Shown here one piece after another: positions 38,101-50,118 of a DNA stretch of 64,000 bases. Source of the DNA: Rhizoclosmatium globosum (taxonomy: Eukaryota; Chytridiomycota; Chytridiomycetes; Chytridiales; Chytriomycetaceae); the NCBI GenBank assembly GCA_002104985.1, contig MCGO01000027.1, forward strand, positions 124,001 through 188,000, in the 5' to 3' direction. Position 1 is the first letter of the stretch; the number at the start of each line of letters is the position of its first letter. The notes beneath the pieces were generated by a model. It was not told the DNA's origin. It saw only the letters and a program-made list of their open reading frames with translations, and did no database searches. A program made the translations under genes and the position numbers.

Positions 38101-41100
38101 GACGGTGATGCATCGATGGGGAAAACAGCAGTTCTTGGCAAAACCCTGCAAAAGTTTGTCAGAAAAGTCACTGAGGAAGCTTGGGAACGTGTCCGAGTCA
38201 CGAGGTTAAACGCAGACTCGGAAGAATTTATTACAGGGAGAATGTCTATATTGGCCTCCGAACCTGCGGATCCTGATCCAAATGTTGTCCCGTTTGAACC
38301 TGTTATCGTTGCCAGAATTTGTGGCTTAACTCCGGCTTCTTCCAATGCCAGACTTCTGATAGATTCCATATCGCGACAAATATTTGAAGCATTTTTTCAG
38401 CGTATTGAATCAACTGATTTGTTGACGGTCCATGACTACAGGAAAGCCATTTCGTTGGCTTCGTCAGAGCGACCAATAGTTATTGTTCTTGCCAAAATCG
38501 ACAGACTCTGTTCAGAAGGACCATTAAGCATGAAAATTTCATGGATTTTGGATCATATTCCCCCATTTGTTCGAATTGTGTTTTCTGCCCGATCAGATCT
38601 ATCAACAACAAGCCCATTCAGTGTTATCACTCACAAAATTAAATTGATGGCACCGGCTGTTTTGTACTCTGTGGCAGCTTCTGAGAATAGAGCACCACCA
38701 TCTCCAGCATTATTGGCCGTTTGTCATGAAGACTACTTTCTAAATGTGGGAACTATTATTGCACCTATTGCGAAGTCAAGCATTAAAAGGTTATTGGCTG
38801 TTGATTCTCGGAAGTTACGATTGGATCAAGAAGAAGCCCTGCGAAATGCGTTTTCAGAGGCAGAAATAGCCGAAAACGGCAAATACGTACCAATTCGCAT
38901 GCTTAAGCAAATTTATAAAATGTCAACGCGATGGGGCTCTTGGGAAAAAGTTGGGGATATCGAGTTTCCCAAAACTCTTAGTGAAGCATTTGATTTGGAG
39001 CTGTCCGAATTCGAAATTAATCACGGGTACTATTTTACGTTGACAATACTGTCATTGTTGGTATTGTCACGCGATGGTTTAACGATAAGTGAATTGGAGG
39101 ATATCATAAGTTTGGACAACCTCTGTCTGTGCGAATCACTTAAAGTAAGGAGTATGTAGGAAGGATTTGATATTTATTATATGTTCTAATTTAGGTGTTT
39201 GAAACTGATCTCGCACGGATTCCTCCATTGAAAGTTACACAATTCCTCCATGACATTAATGACTACGTTGTTCGTCGTCAAGACTTTGGAGGGGAGCTGA
39301 TAAGTATAGCACATGACCATGATTTGGTAAAATGCATAGAAGAGCGGTATCTGTCTGATCGTGAAATTGTCGATCGCATTTCAAACCTTCTTCTGGATTA
39401 TTTTTCTGACAAATTTTCAGAAGAATACCCATTTACTTCCATCAAGGGACGAGATTTTTTGCCATCTCGGTTGATTCTTGGAATGCCATGGAGGTATCCT
39501 CCAAACGAATTGTGCGAGAAAGCCTTCGGCACTGCGACCACATGGAATGTGCGAAAGCTTCGAGAATTGCCCCATGCATGTCTCATGGCTGACAACTGGA
39601 TTGAGTTTGACCGACTACTTCACGACGTCCATTATGTCACAGGAATATTGAGTGTTCAGGTAACAGTATTCATAATTATTTAACGAAATTAAAATCGTAA
39701 TGGATAGAGTACCGACCGAGCTATCGAAGAAGTATATAGCTTTTTCGTTCATGATCCCAAGAAATACAGGCCTGACCGACAATCTCGTTTTGCTCCACAA
39801 TCTGAGCCCAAACTTGAGACCGACGCTCCTAAACTTGAACTTGAAGATGGAGATATTAAGGTTGAAGAATCCGAGCCCGAGCAACACTTCGTTGTTACTC
39901 CACGGATAAAAGTCTTGATATTCCTAGAAACTTTCCTTGACTTTTTGGTTTGGTGTCGCCATATAATGGACCTGTCTCCCCAAGAGACTCGAAAAAGTGT
40001 TGTCTTTGATATGTTGTTTCGATTACCAGAATCCTCCAATTTAAAAGGGGTACTTTATCGGACAATCTCACAATCAGAATTGGTGAAATCTGGTAACTGG
40101 GATAAATTCAATTTACTTCAAAGTTGTGGCTATGGTATTCTTCAGTGCATATCGAGCTGGCGACCCATTATATCAGTGTCTGGGAAGGTATGGTCAGCCA
40201 GGTTACCACCACTGATAACCAATCCTGATGGTGAGACGAGATCAGATATTGACGTTTCCACAATGCCGGATTGGTCTAGTGCTCGACAGAAAAGTATGAC
40301 TCTGGGTTCCTCCATTTGCACTATAGATGGGGAATACAATTATGAACAATGGGACCAAACTCATATAAAGCCGTCCATGACAATTCTTCATAGAAATCAC
40401 ACACATTCAGCATGCTCCAGTGATGGTAAATACATAGCATCTTCTTCAAATGACGGATTCGTCAAAGTTTTTGATGCTAGTACTGGATTCGAGTTGGCAT
40501 CACTTAACACGATTGGAAAAGTCATGGCGATTGCATTTCAAGCGCAAGACAATGATAATCTTTTAATTAGCGTCGCTTTATCCTCGAGTATCAACAAACT
40601 CCTTGTGTGGTCAATGTCTAAATGTCAAGTAACACATGAAGTATCCGGAAAGTTGATGGGCCTCGGGGTTCCAATTGTGATTTGTGGATTTCTTAAAGAC
40701 ATAGCAAGTCAGAGAGATCACCATCATCACCAACAATTAATAATTTATGGACTTGGCTTGAATGGCGTTCTCACGATATGGGAGCTCAACACAAGCGTTA
40801 TAGTCAAGCAATTCTACCCAGATTCTGATGATAACAAAGTTCTCGCAACAGGAACCGCAACGGCATCGTCCGACGGAAAATTCATTGTGTATGGTATAAG
40901 AAGTCTGAATTTGATCAACGTGAAGGACTTGAGTTTAGTCTGGACCCTGAAAATCCAGCCTGATAAATCCGACTTGAAGAATCATGTTATGAACAGGCTT
41001 ATTTTCTCTCAGGACTCAAAAACTGTATTCATACTTAGCTCTTCGTATAAGACCAGCATCCAAAGCCCTTCTCCTGTTTTCCAAAAGTTTGATTTGACGA

Positions 41101-43193
41101 ACAAAGTCACATCGATGTTGTGGCCACTGGAAATCAATGCGAATGATATGGCAATAACTCCGGACGAGGAATGCGTCGCGTTCGGTAGTGAGTCAGGCAT
41201 CGCTCATATTGTATCATTGAAAAGTGGAAGCCTCCTCGTTTGCCAAGCTCTTGCAGAGCCTGTGAACTCGATGATCGTTATTCCAGAAATACCATCTAGT
41301 ACATATTCCTCCTCGACATACGCTCGCAAGACAAACTGGACAGGAAATATGAAAGAAGAAGACAAATGCTACATATTAGGGATTGGCTCATTCAAAACAG
41401 GAATCAATTTGTTCGGGTTTGAAAACTCTCGCGACAGCAAAATCAGGCATTCCATATCAACAGCTCAACTTAGTCCTGATGGCTCAATATTAGCAGTTGT
41501 TGGGGGCAGCGAAGTGCCTCACTTAAATTATGATGCTTCATGTTTCATCCAAGCCCCAAAATTAGTCCGAGTCGATGGAGAAGTTGTCAGCAGTCTTGAA
41601 GACATTCAGGCATTGACAAGACAAGCAAGATCTCTTCAAGCCGCAACATCAGTGCCTGGAAAATCAGGAACAACGCGTGGAAGATCTGTCTCATTAGAGC
41701 GCCGAGCTTCCAAAATTATGGCAAAAACCCAACAAACACCACTCTCAGATCCAACAAAGGAAAATGTCAAGAAATCCTACTTTGACGAGCCAAAAGATCG
41801 CTCCACAGTCACTCTTTGGGATGTTGAAACTGGTTCACGGCTCTTCAAAACTGACTACAAAGGCAAAGTTGTGTGGGTTGACTTTGAAACCAAAACGTTT
41901 GGAACCGATGTGAGCTCATTTGTGACGGGTGATACCGGAGGAGATGTCAAAATTTGGAATTGGAATACGATTGGACAAGTCAATGAAGGAAAGGTTTGCA
42001 GAAATTGGGCAAGTACTGCAGTCAGCACTGAAATTGAGACACTTTCTTTCAATGTGGCGAATGGATTATCGAATGCGACTGTGATGAACTATTGTTTGAA
42101 TCGGGAAAATGGCATTTTAGCAGTTTTAGTCATGGAAGAAACTGGTACACTGAAAGCCCAGTTCTGGACTACTGAAAAAGGGGAACGCGTTGAGTCCCAC
42201 GAAATACGCATTGAATCAGGTCCAATCTTTAACATGACAAAATCTGGATTGAGCATACCAATGTGTTGGGGAAATCCATCAGATGTTCTCCTTCGTTTCG
42301 TGAATACGCAGCATGCCGTTTCTGCTCATACCATTCGACCAGCTTGTCTTACAGTCGGATTAGATAGATTGCACATATCTATCGATTTTGCACAGTCAAG
42401 GAGCGAGTCTATAAAGGCAATGGTGGAATCCCGTATTGGTTCAACTTACACTGCTACTTGCCAAAGCAAAGCCGACCCGAGGCTAATGGTTATTGCCGTG
42501 AGCGATAAAATCTACTTAATTTACGAGGAAATGTTTCCCGTTGTTGGGAAGCCGACCCCTATTGCTCCGTATCATCGTTTGTCAATGGCAGTTCCATCAG
42601 CTCCTGACTCCCAACGAGCATCCGTCTCAGCAAAAGACAAAAAGAAAGGAAAAAGTCGTAACAATTTGGTTGATATAAAAAAGAGCTCATCGAACCTTTG
42701 CAAGAGCACCACGGCGATAAAGGAGAAAGAGAAGGATGGGGTTGATTCTGCATCCGATACATTCTCAGAGCCAGCAAGATCACACCGACCTTCTTTGGCG
42801 CCTATAGAAAAGGAGTATGTCCCATCTCCTTCAGACTTTTGCCGAATTCGAACTTTCAAAGCTGTAGAAGGAGAAACCGTTATTGGCCTTCACCATTTTA
42901 AGACAGACTTAAGTGATGTACTCATTTCAGCCACGAGCAATGGAACCGTTGTGGTATACGACTTGAAATTAAATACACGTAAAACTGGTATTCATCATCA
43001 AGTGATTGATGAACCAGTAAAAATTATTGGAATTTGGCATGCTCGAGCACCAATATCTGGAATGCAAGTTACGGAAGTGGTTCGACCAAAAAATGAGGAT
43101 GAGGAAGAATCTGATGATGAGGAATATAGTCGATGTCGAGTTGTGGTGTGGGGATTGAATGGATTTGTTTCCGTCTTAAATCTTCAGTTGTAA
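35117..43193 (+). CDS. NWD1-like NACHT-WD40 (STAND) protein
   Basis: Ten exons (35117-35638, 35698-35892, 35939-36805, 36853-36942, 36991-37032, 37078-37373, 37421-37793, 37837-39144, 39195-39659, 39708-43193) close at 2,547 residues. Residues about 1-450 are charged and Pro-rich, with repeats such as VPRVAKLLPRK and VPRCAKLPPRP. Next is the domain found before NACHT in animal NWD1/NWD2 (VSSIDGDADEERSCW, FFNNTHYGERALPTDID, KKWYRLDDNCIPRRFLL). The NACHT NTPase has Walker A GDASMGKT (residues 885-892) and a Walker B-like PIVIVLAKIDRL. A winged-helix/helical region and at least a dozen beta-propeller-type repeats fill the last about 1,100 residues. STAND NTPases act as signal-triggered switches in defence or cell death. 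Here the ligand is unknown, and a cilium-related role is equally possible. Closely follows IFT54 on the same strand (123 bases). Confidence 0.8.
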
Positions 43194-43246
43194 ATAGAGA
43201 ATAAAATTGAGTAATGAGAAAAAAAGCGGGAGAGGAAGGAGGAAGA

Positions 43247-45163
43247 ATGTTTCATGGAAAACGCGTTGAAGTGGCTTTGGTTTGTCGCCACAGTCTTTGC
43301 ACGTCATTACTCACCAACTCACACATCACCAGGCATTTGCGTTGCTTAAAGGCAAGCCAAGTTACGAATCGAATGCAGGTTGACGCCTCGCCTTGCACTA
43401 AAGTATTCTGCAACTAACGCACAAGTTACAACACAAGCTTTCCTCGGACGTCTTGCCGCACCCGCGACACCCGCAATCGCAACCGAAAGCCCGGACTCTG
43501 CTGAGTCAGCATCAGCATCAGCTTCAAAGAGCGAAGTGGCCGAATTGAGACAAAGACTGGTCCAACAAGGTTTGTCCTCTTGCTTAGTTCCGCCTGAGTC
43601 CCTGCTGACACACGCGGCCATCCAATCAGAAGTCGAGGCCGCCGCTCTTCGCCAATCTCTCGAATCCGAACTTGCTCAACTCCGCCAATCAAACTCAACT
43701 TCAAATTCAAATTCTAACTCAAACTCAAACTCAAATCCCGGTCCTGTTCCGCCACCCTCGGCAAAGAAATCTGCGAAAACAGCCGCTGCTGCAACGATCG
43801 CGTTTTCAAAGGCCGCTCAGGCAAAGGCTGAAAAGGGTTTGTTTGTCTGTGGTGGCATCTTGATTCCGGGCTAATTCCACCTCGATTAAAGCTTGTGCTG
43901 CGCTGAAAGTACGCGACAGCAGTCTCGTCAAAGATATTGAATTCATTGAGCTTATCAAGTCTGTTTTGCATTCTTCTGCAACTGTGAAACTGTCAGGTGG
44001 GCCTCAACACTTCTCGTAAACCAATTACAACCCTCCTCACCCTTCATAAAACAAAATAGAATCGCAATCGCGAATGGTTATGGAGACCAGTCATCGCATC
44101 ATCGCATCTTTAATTGTCAAGTTCAAAACTGCAGTGTCCAATTGGACGTCAGATGGAACCACTTTGTTAGCCTACCCAACGACAGAGATGGAACACTGCA
44201 AATTAATCTTCCTAATGCAAGAGATTGCGCGTAAACTGTTCGGTAACCGGTTGCTTCGATTCAGCCCCAATTCCAACAGCCTAAATAATATGCGGCAATT
44301 CTAGGTCTTCTCGAATCGCCCGCAACCATCACCATGGAAACTCGTTCCGATTTCACGATCCAAATCTTGCGCTCCATGACGACATTCCTCGGCTTAGTCC
44401 CCTTCATCACTCTCGAATCTGAAACTTCAACCACAAAGTTGAAACCAATTATCACTATGCCACCACTCTCCATCCCATCTCAACCAGTGGATCCAGATAT
44501 TGCATCCAAACAATCCTCCACTCCACCTCTATCTCGCACAACTCAACGTGACTTACGCCAAGAAATCTGCAAAATTGTGTCAAAGAGTGGAGTGCTTGTC
44601 CCTTGCATCTCTCACGTCTCTGTTTTTTGTCTCTTGAAGAAGAGCAATGCTTTGATTCGAGCCATGATTGAAAGTGAGGCGATTACCCCTGAAACAGCTC
44701 GGCAAACGCGAAAAGAGAGACGCTTGAATGAGGAAAACTTGTGTTATTACTTGTATGCTCTGGACGAGGCGGTTACGGTGGCCGTGAATGGTATCGGGAA
44801 GAGATTGAATTCTGTCTTGGATGAGGAAAACGATGTTGAGTTGATTGGTGAGGAGACTTTGGCTCGCGTTTGCACTATACTTGATTCAAAGTTATGGTTT
44901 TGTGGCTCATTTACTTTACTTTCTTCACTATAGAGGCTATTCGCGTGTTGGCAAAGTTGATTCTGGCGTCGATTCTGGATGCTGATTATGGAACCTTCTC
45001 GGCGGAAGTGGTCCACAAGGTTGCGGAGAGTGTGGGTAGAATTGATGAGCTTGTGCAACACGAAAGGGTATGGAGGTCTAAAGTTGAGATGCGATTCAAT
45101 TCTGATACGATTGTCGATGAAGTGGTTGCTGGAAAGTTGATGGAGGGAATGGATGAAAGTTGA
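43247..45163 (+). CDS. Putative Mei4/Rec24-like meiotic protein
   Basis: Seven or eight exons. The first three splice to MFHGKRVEVALAFALLKGKP, then SYESNAVTTQAFLGRLAAPA, then a coiled segment SEVAELRQRLVQQEVEAAAL. This order (a short helix of the KxALAxAIxRxKP type, an acidic/polar linker, then LRQxL coiled coil) resembles the N-terminal motifs of MEI4, a partner of Rec114 in forming meiotic double-strand breaks. The rest is helical and unremarkable (DIEFIELIKSVLHSS, RSMTTFLGLVPF, YYLYALDEAVTVAVNG). A simple repeat (SNSNSNSNSNSN, 43690-43735) lies in the linker. I rate the Mei4 idea as possible, not shown. An in-frame ATG at 43214 would add 11 residues. The last splice (near 44870-44937) is uncertain. 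The NWD1-like stop is only about 50 bases upstream. Confidence 0.5.
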
Positions 45164-45234
45164 TGATGATGATGAAGTAGCTTGTTTGAATTTTGCTATG
45201 AACATGTTTATTACGTATTGCTCGTTTTGGAAAA

Positions 45235-46252
45235 TCAATAATCCCCTCCTCCGTGATCACTTTCGTCACCCCCTACTCCGTCATGGTCGTCGTCGTAAAA
45301 GTCGTTGACATAATCATCCTCTTCTTCCTGATCTTCTTCATCGTATTCATTCGTTTCAGGCTGTTCCTCGTCATCATCAATGCCGCCAGTCTTTTGGCGT
45401 TTACTTGCAGAAGATTCCTCCTTTTCCAACTCTTTCAAACGTTTATCTAAATCCAGACCACCTTTCGCCATTTTGACAGCTAGTTGTACAAGAAAATGAG
45501 ACCTCAGTACTGAAGCGAAGTAGAGAATAGTGTACTCACAAGCTTTTTTGCTGGGATCTTTGACTTGATGCAGCTCTTCAGGGAAATATTTCAAGTCTGT
45601 ATATTGTAAGAATGTTAGAAGACTAGTATTTAGGGAACAGGATTTGATAAGCTCACCAGTTGGAATAGAAAACATTGATTTTGTTTTTGGCCTTGACCAT
45701 GACTTGAATCTATCCGAATACCGTTCGACATCTGTGTAAGAAGGAGCATGGAATCAATAACCTGACTATTGATTGAATTTGGAGATATTCCGGTCCCACG
45801 CGTCGATGCTTAGTTACAGTTGGTGAGCCCGTTGTAGGTTGAGTTTATAGCCAAAGGTTCCAACCCTTTTCCAGCATCCCACTTCTTCACTCCGAGAGTA
45901 CAGGTCGACGAATAGAGTGCATACCATCGCGTACAGGAGGTAGTTCGAGGTAGTAAGGCGAGTCTTTGAAGTCAGCCGCCCACTTTTTGTCAATGTCCAG
46001 CAGCAAGTGCTCTGAATCCTGCAGCTTTTTGAAGACAGGCGGGAACTTCATTTCCTGTAATATTCAAGGGAGTCAATTCGAACGACGACAGTCACAGCGA
46101 GTAAAAGAAAGACGAATACGCACAGGAAACAGTGGAATGTCGTGGAAGGAAACATCAAGGCCGTCGAGATCGGGACCACTGCCAACTTGCTGTCCACGTC
46201 CGAATCCTCCGCGTCCGCCGCCTCGTCCTCCTCGGAATCCACCGCGACTCAT
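45235..46252 (-). CDS. RPC31: RNA polymerase III subunit Rpc31 (RPC7)
   Basis: Subunit of the Pol III-specific heterotrimer needed for initiation at tRNA and 5S genes. Exon 1 (start ATG 46252) encodes a Gly/Arg-rich start MSRGGFRGGRGGGRGG and a short motif DVSFHDIPLFP. Following exons read EMKFPPVFKKLQDSEHLLLD, FKDSPYYLELPPVRDGM, DVERYSDRFKSWSR and DLKYFPEELHQVKDPSKK. The last exon is AVKMAKGGLDLDKRLKEL plus a long acidic tail (DDEEQPETNEYDEEDQEEED). The LFP motif, the PYYLE.P block, the DVERYSDR block and the acidic C terminus are the hallmarks of the family. Convergent with the gene upstream; divergent from Ssz1 with 153 bases between starts. Confidence 0.86.
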
Positions 46253-46405
46253 TTTGATTTGATTTGGTTTGGTTTGGTTTAAGTTAGGGTAGTTTTGGGT
46301 GGTTGGGAGTTGGTTGGCTGGTTGGTTTCTTTTGACGAACGAAACAACCCCTCCTTTTCTTTTTTTCTTTCTCCTTGCTCTTTTCCCAAAACCAAACAAA
46401 CTCAA

Positions 46406-48252
46406 ATGGCTGCCAACGACGTCTTCATTGGAATCGGATTCGGTACCCTCAACTCTACTATTGCTATTGTCGGAAAGGTGCGTATGGCCTTGGCGGCCTC
46501 CGTAAGCGTGGAATGCGTGTACTAACAGTCCACTGTTCACATGATGCAGGACCAAGGCGGTGAGACCATTGCCAACGAAGATGGTGACAGAATCATTCCT
46601 TCCTACGTTGCATACACCGGATACGAGACGGTACGATCTTCTCCCTCGTGCCAATAGTTCACTTTCACTCAGTGGGATTCTAACTAAACAAACTACCTAC
46701 TTCGTGTCGTACAGATCGTTGGATCCCAAGCAAAGATCCAGGCCATGTCCAACGCCAAGGGAACCATTGTTCAATTCAAGAGCTTGCTTGGTTTGAAGTG
46801 AGTTCGATTTTGATCTTGACTTTGTAGGCTCGTGTTGCTTTTGCTCACACACCACACCCTACCTAACTCAGGCTCGAGGACGAAGAAGTCCAGCACCACA
46901 TTGAGAAGCTCTCAACCACCATCGTTGCTCACCCATCCGATGCGCACCAGCCAGCATACGAAGTTGAGGAATACGAAAGCGAAGAGGCTGAGGAGTCTGT
47001 CACCAAGCACATTTCAGTCAATGCTGTCACTGCAACCTACCTTGCGAAGTTGAAGGAGACTGCCGAAGGTTACCTCGGAAAGTCTGTCAACGGTGCTGTC
47101 ATCTCTGTCCCAGCCCACTTTGCCGAAAAGTCCAAGGCTGCTCTCATCCAAAGTGCAAAAGAAGCTGGATTCAACAAGGTTCACACTGTTGTCGAGCCAG
47201 TTGCTGCCGCTTTGTGCTTTGACCACGCTTCCACTGTGAAGGCCTCTACCACTGCCTCCAAGCAGGACCGTCTCATCTTGGTTGTCGACTTGGGAGGTCA
47301 CCAATTCAACGTTACCCTCCTCTCCGCCAACAACGGTCTCTACAGCGTCATCAGCTCTTTGGACGACTACAAGCTCGGTGGTGTCCACTTTGACGAAGTC
47401 CTTGTCAACTACATCAAGGATGAATTCAAGCGCAAGACCAAGCAGGACATTTCTGGAAACCGTAGGGCGTTGGCTAAGCTCCGATCTGCCTGTGAGCAGA
47501 CAAAGCGTATGCTCTCTCAAAAGGACACTGCTCCTTGCTCGGTTGACTCTTTGTACGATGGTATTGACTTCCACGGACCTGTCGTTCGTGGACGTTTCGA
47601 AAACTTGGCCGAGCCATTGTTCCAGCGTTGCGCGGAATTGATCAAGCAGGCCTTGAAGGAGGGTGGTGCTTCTGCTGAGAGCATTGATGAGGTCTTGTTT
47701 GTTGGAGGATCTACTAGAATCCCAAGATTCCAACAGGTTATTCGCAACTTGTTCCCAGAGTCAACTGAAGTCCGTACTGATGTTGAGCCTGATGAGGCTA
47801 TCGGAAACGGTGCTGCCATCCAGGCTGGTATCATTGTTGCTGCTGAGGCTGAAGGCGTGGATTACGCTGCCGCTGCTGTCAACAAGGAGGTCGTCGAGCT
47901 CCCACACTTGAACCACAGCGTTGGTCTTGAAGTTGCCAACGGTGCCTTTGTCAAGATTATTCCAAGACTCACCCCAATTCCAGCCAGAAGGGCCTTTGAA
48001 TTCTCCAACTCCACCAAGGGCCAAACTGAGGTCTACTTGGCTGTCTACGAAGGAGAGGATGCTGTTGCAAAAAAGAACTCTCTCCTCGCTGAGATTGTTT
48101 TGACTGATCTGCCTGAAGGTCTTGCTGCCGGCGCTGCCAAGATTGATGTTACCTTTGTTATTGAGAAGGACGAAGTTCTCCAGGTTATCGCCAAGGAGCG
48201 AACTGAAGGAAAGCAATTGAAGGTCAAGGTGACACCTGCCAAGCAGGCTTAA
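46406..48252 (+). CDS. SSZ1: Ssz1-type Hsp70 of the ribosome-associated complex
   Basis: Atypical Hsp70 that pairs with zuotin at the ribosomal exit tunnel and stimulates the chaperone Ssb. Four exons (46406-46477, 46550-46630, 46715-46797, 46872-48252) give 538 residues, equal to yeast Ssz1. ATPase-domain blocks are visible: FIGIGFGTLNSTIAIV, NEDGDRIIPSYVAY, VISVPAHFAEKSKAAL, LILVVDLGGHQFNVTL and VLFVGGSTRIPRFQQV. The substrate-binding domain is shortened, and no EEVD-like tail is present, as expected for Ssz1. The phosphate-loop sequence FGTLNS differs from the canonical DLGTTNS of Hsp70, consistent with Ssz1 binding but not cycling ATP. Strong codon bias suggests high expression. Confidence 0.95.
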
Positions 48253-48410
48253 AGGGTTTTGGAAGGAGAAAGTCCAAGGGTTTGGTGAAGATGATGATAT
48301 CTTGCACAACACAAATACACTATTTGCTCTCTACTGTTACAACTGTTAAATTGTGTTTTATGAAGAAGAAATAGTAACTGATTAATCACCCGAAAAACAC
48401 CGCCAAAACC

Positions 48411-49060
48411 ATGTCACTTCACCAAGTCTCCACCAAAAACGCGCCAGCCGCTATCGGACCATACTCGCAAGGAATCGTCGCGAATGGACTCCTCTTCACT
48501 GCCGGTGAGAGTCATCGCCATGCAAACTCCATTTCCCCATACTGATTGATCCCTTTCCCAAAGGTCAAATCCCATTCGACCCAGTTACCATGGAAATCGT
48601 TGGAACTGAGATCCAAAGCCAGACTGCCCAGGCATTGAAGAACTTGAAAGCCGTTGTTGAGGCTAGTGGATCCTCCTTTGAGAAAGTGTGGGTTGTTGTT
48701 GTGCAACTAGTTCAATCATCAATGACGCCATCTTATCTTACTGTTATCTCTCCAGTGTCAAGACTACCGTTTTCTTGAAGGATATGAATGACTTCGTAAG
48801 CTCTCAATTTTAGAATTTGTGATTTGGTGAATGCGTATCATACTTGTGTATTGATTCTGGCTTCGTCTTTGACATTAGACTGGATAATCCACTAATTATA
48901 CATAAAAAATGTTCACAAAAAAAAGGCCAAGATGAACGAGATTTACGCTCAAGCTTTTGGATCCAACAAGTTCCCTCCAGCTCGTTCCGCTGTTGAAGTT
49001 GCTCGCCTCCCCCGTGACGTGTTGGTTGAAATCGAGTGTGTTGCCGTAGTTGACAAGTAA
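48411..49060 (+). CDS. RidA/YjgF (Mmf1/Hmf1) family protein, copy A
   Basis: Enamine/imine deaminase that removes reactive 2-aminoacrylate made by PLP enzymes. Exons 48411-48504, 48564-48687, 48756-48795 and 48926-49060 give 130 residues, the normal length. Family motifs: [64 protein letters not shown], and the substrate Arg in [21 protein letters not shown]. The second donor is read as GT|GTGGGT because that alone keeps frame and gives the expected VVKTT. No mitochondrial presequence is seen, so it is probably cytosolic. This copy is the left unit of a tandem duplication. Confidence 0.93.
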
Positions 49061-50032
49061 ATGCTACTTAAAAAAAATGAATAAAGTTTAAAACTTAAAT
49101 ATGAGAGAGAGGAATTCGGAGAAACCGGGACCAAAAACCCTTTCCGAAACTCGAATGTCTTTGCGCCAGATTGCGACCAAGTTTGCGCCAAAGGCGATCG
49201 GCCCATACAGTAACGGAGTTGTTGCGAATGGATTTGTTTACACTGCCGGTGAGGCTTACGCACGCGATCATCTGTCACTTCACCAAGTCTCCACCAAAAA
49301 CGCGCCAGCCGCTATCGGACCATACTCACAAGGAATCGTCGCGAATGGACTCCTCTTCACTGCCGGTGAGAGTCATCGCCATGCAAACTCCATTTCCCCA
49401 TACTGATTGATCCCTTTCCCAAAGGTCAAATCCCATTCGACCCAGTTACGATGGAAATCGTTGGAACTGAGATCCAAAGCCAGACTGCCCAGGCATTGAA
49501 GAACTTGAAAGCCGTTGTTGAGGCTAGTGGATCCTCCTTTGAGAAAGTGTGGGTTGTTGTTGTGCAACTAGTTCAATCATCAATGACGCCATCTTATCTT
49601 ACTGTTATCTCTCCAGTGTCAAGACTACCGTTTTCTTGAAGGATATGAATGATTTCGTAAGTTCTCAATTTTAGAATTTGTGATTTGGTGAATGCGTATC
49701 ATACTTGTGTATTGATTCTGGCTTCGTCTTTGACATTACACCGGATAATCCACTAATTATACATAAAATGTTCACAAAAAAAGGCCAAGATGAACGAGAT
49801 TTACGCTCAAGCTTTTGGATCCAACAAGTTCCCTCCAGCTCGTTCCGCTGTTGAAGTTGCTCGCCTCCCCCGTGACGTGTTGGTTGAAATCGAGTGTGTT
49901 GCCGTCGTTGTAAAAAAATGAATAAAGTTTAAAACTTAAATATGAGAGAGAGGAATTCGGAGAAACCGGGACCAAAACCCTTTTCCGAAACTCGAATGTC
50001 TTTGCGCCAGATTGTGACCAAGTTTGCGCCAA
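48412..50032 (+). repeat. Tandem duplication of an 861-bp RidA unit
   Basis: Positions 48412-49272 and 49273-50032 are the same sequence, offset 861 bases, with a few substitutions and small deletions. One is the loss of about 17 bases around the stop codon of copy A; another shortens the A-run before exon 4. The unit runs from the second base of copy A's start codon through exon 1 of a second RidA paralogue. The near-identity of introns as well as exons means the event is recent. The second unit stops abruptly at about 50032. Confidence 0.93.
49155..49921 (+). CDS. RidA/YjgF family protein, chimeric copy B
   Basis: Exon 1 (49155-49248) encodes a paralogous RidA start [20 protein letters not shown]. 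Its donor (GCCG|gtgagg) is in the same phase as copy A. It can splice to duplicated copy-A exons 49425-49548, 49617-49656 and 49784-49921 to give 131 residues, ending VAVVVKK at TGA. So the duplication has built a gene with a B-type start and an A-type body. The duplicated A exon 1 (49273-49365) lies inside its first intron; its ATG has become CTG, so it cannot start translation by itself. Whether this transcript is made is not known; the reading frame is intact. Confidence 0.7.
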
Positions 50033-50064
50033 GGTTTTCAGGACAATGCCCTTTCGACGCCGTG
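49996..50064 (+). pseudogene. Truncated RidA copy at the edge of the giant gene
   Basis: The second duplication unit carries B-type exon 1 again (MSLRQIVTKFAPR) but diverges at about 50032. The following bases ttttcag|GACAATGCCCTTTCGACGCCGTGACT look like the 3' splice site and first codons of a RidA exon 2 (GQxPFDxVT). Thus the rest of exon 1 and the intron are deleted. RidA similarity then ends at about 50060, where unrelated sequence with an in-frame TAG begins. No further RidA exon is found to the right in this window. Confidence 0.75.
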
Positions 50065-50118
50065 ACTTAGTTATAGAACGACACGATGGGGCATAAATGT
50101 TTCAAAAACTTACATCAG

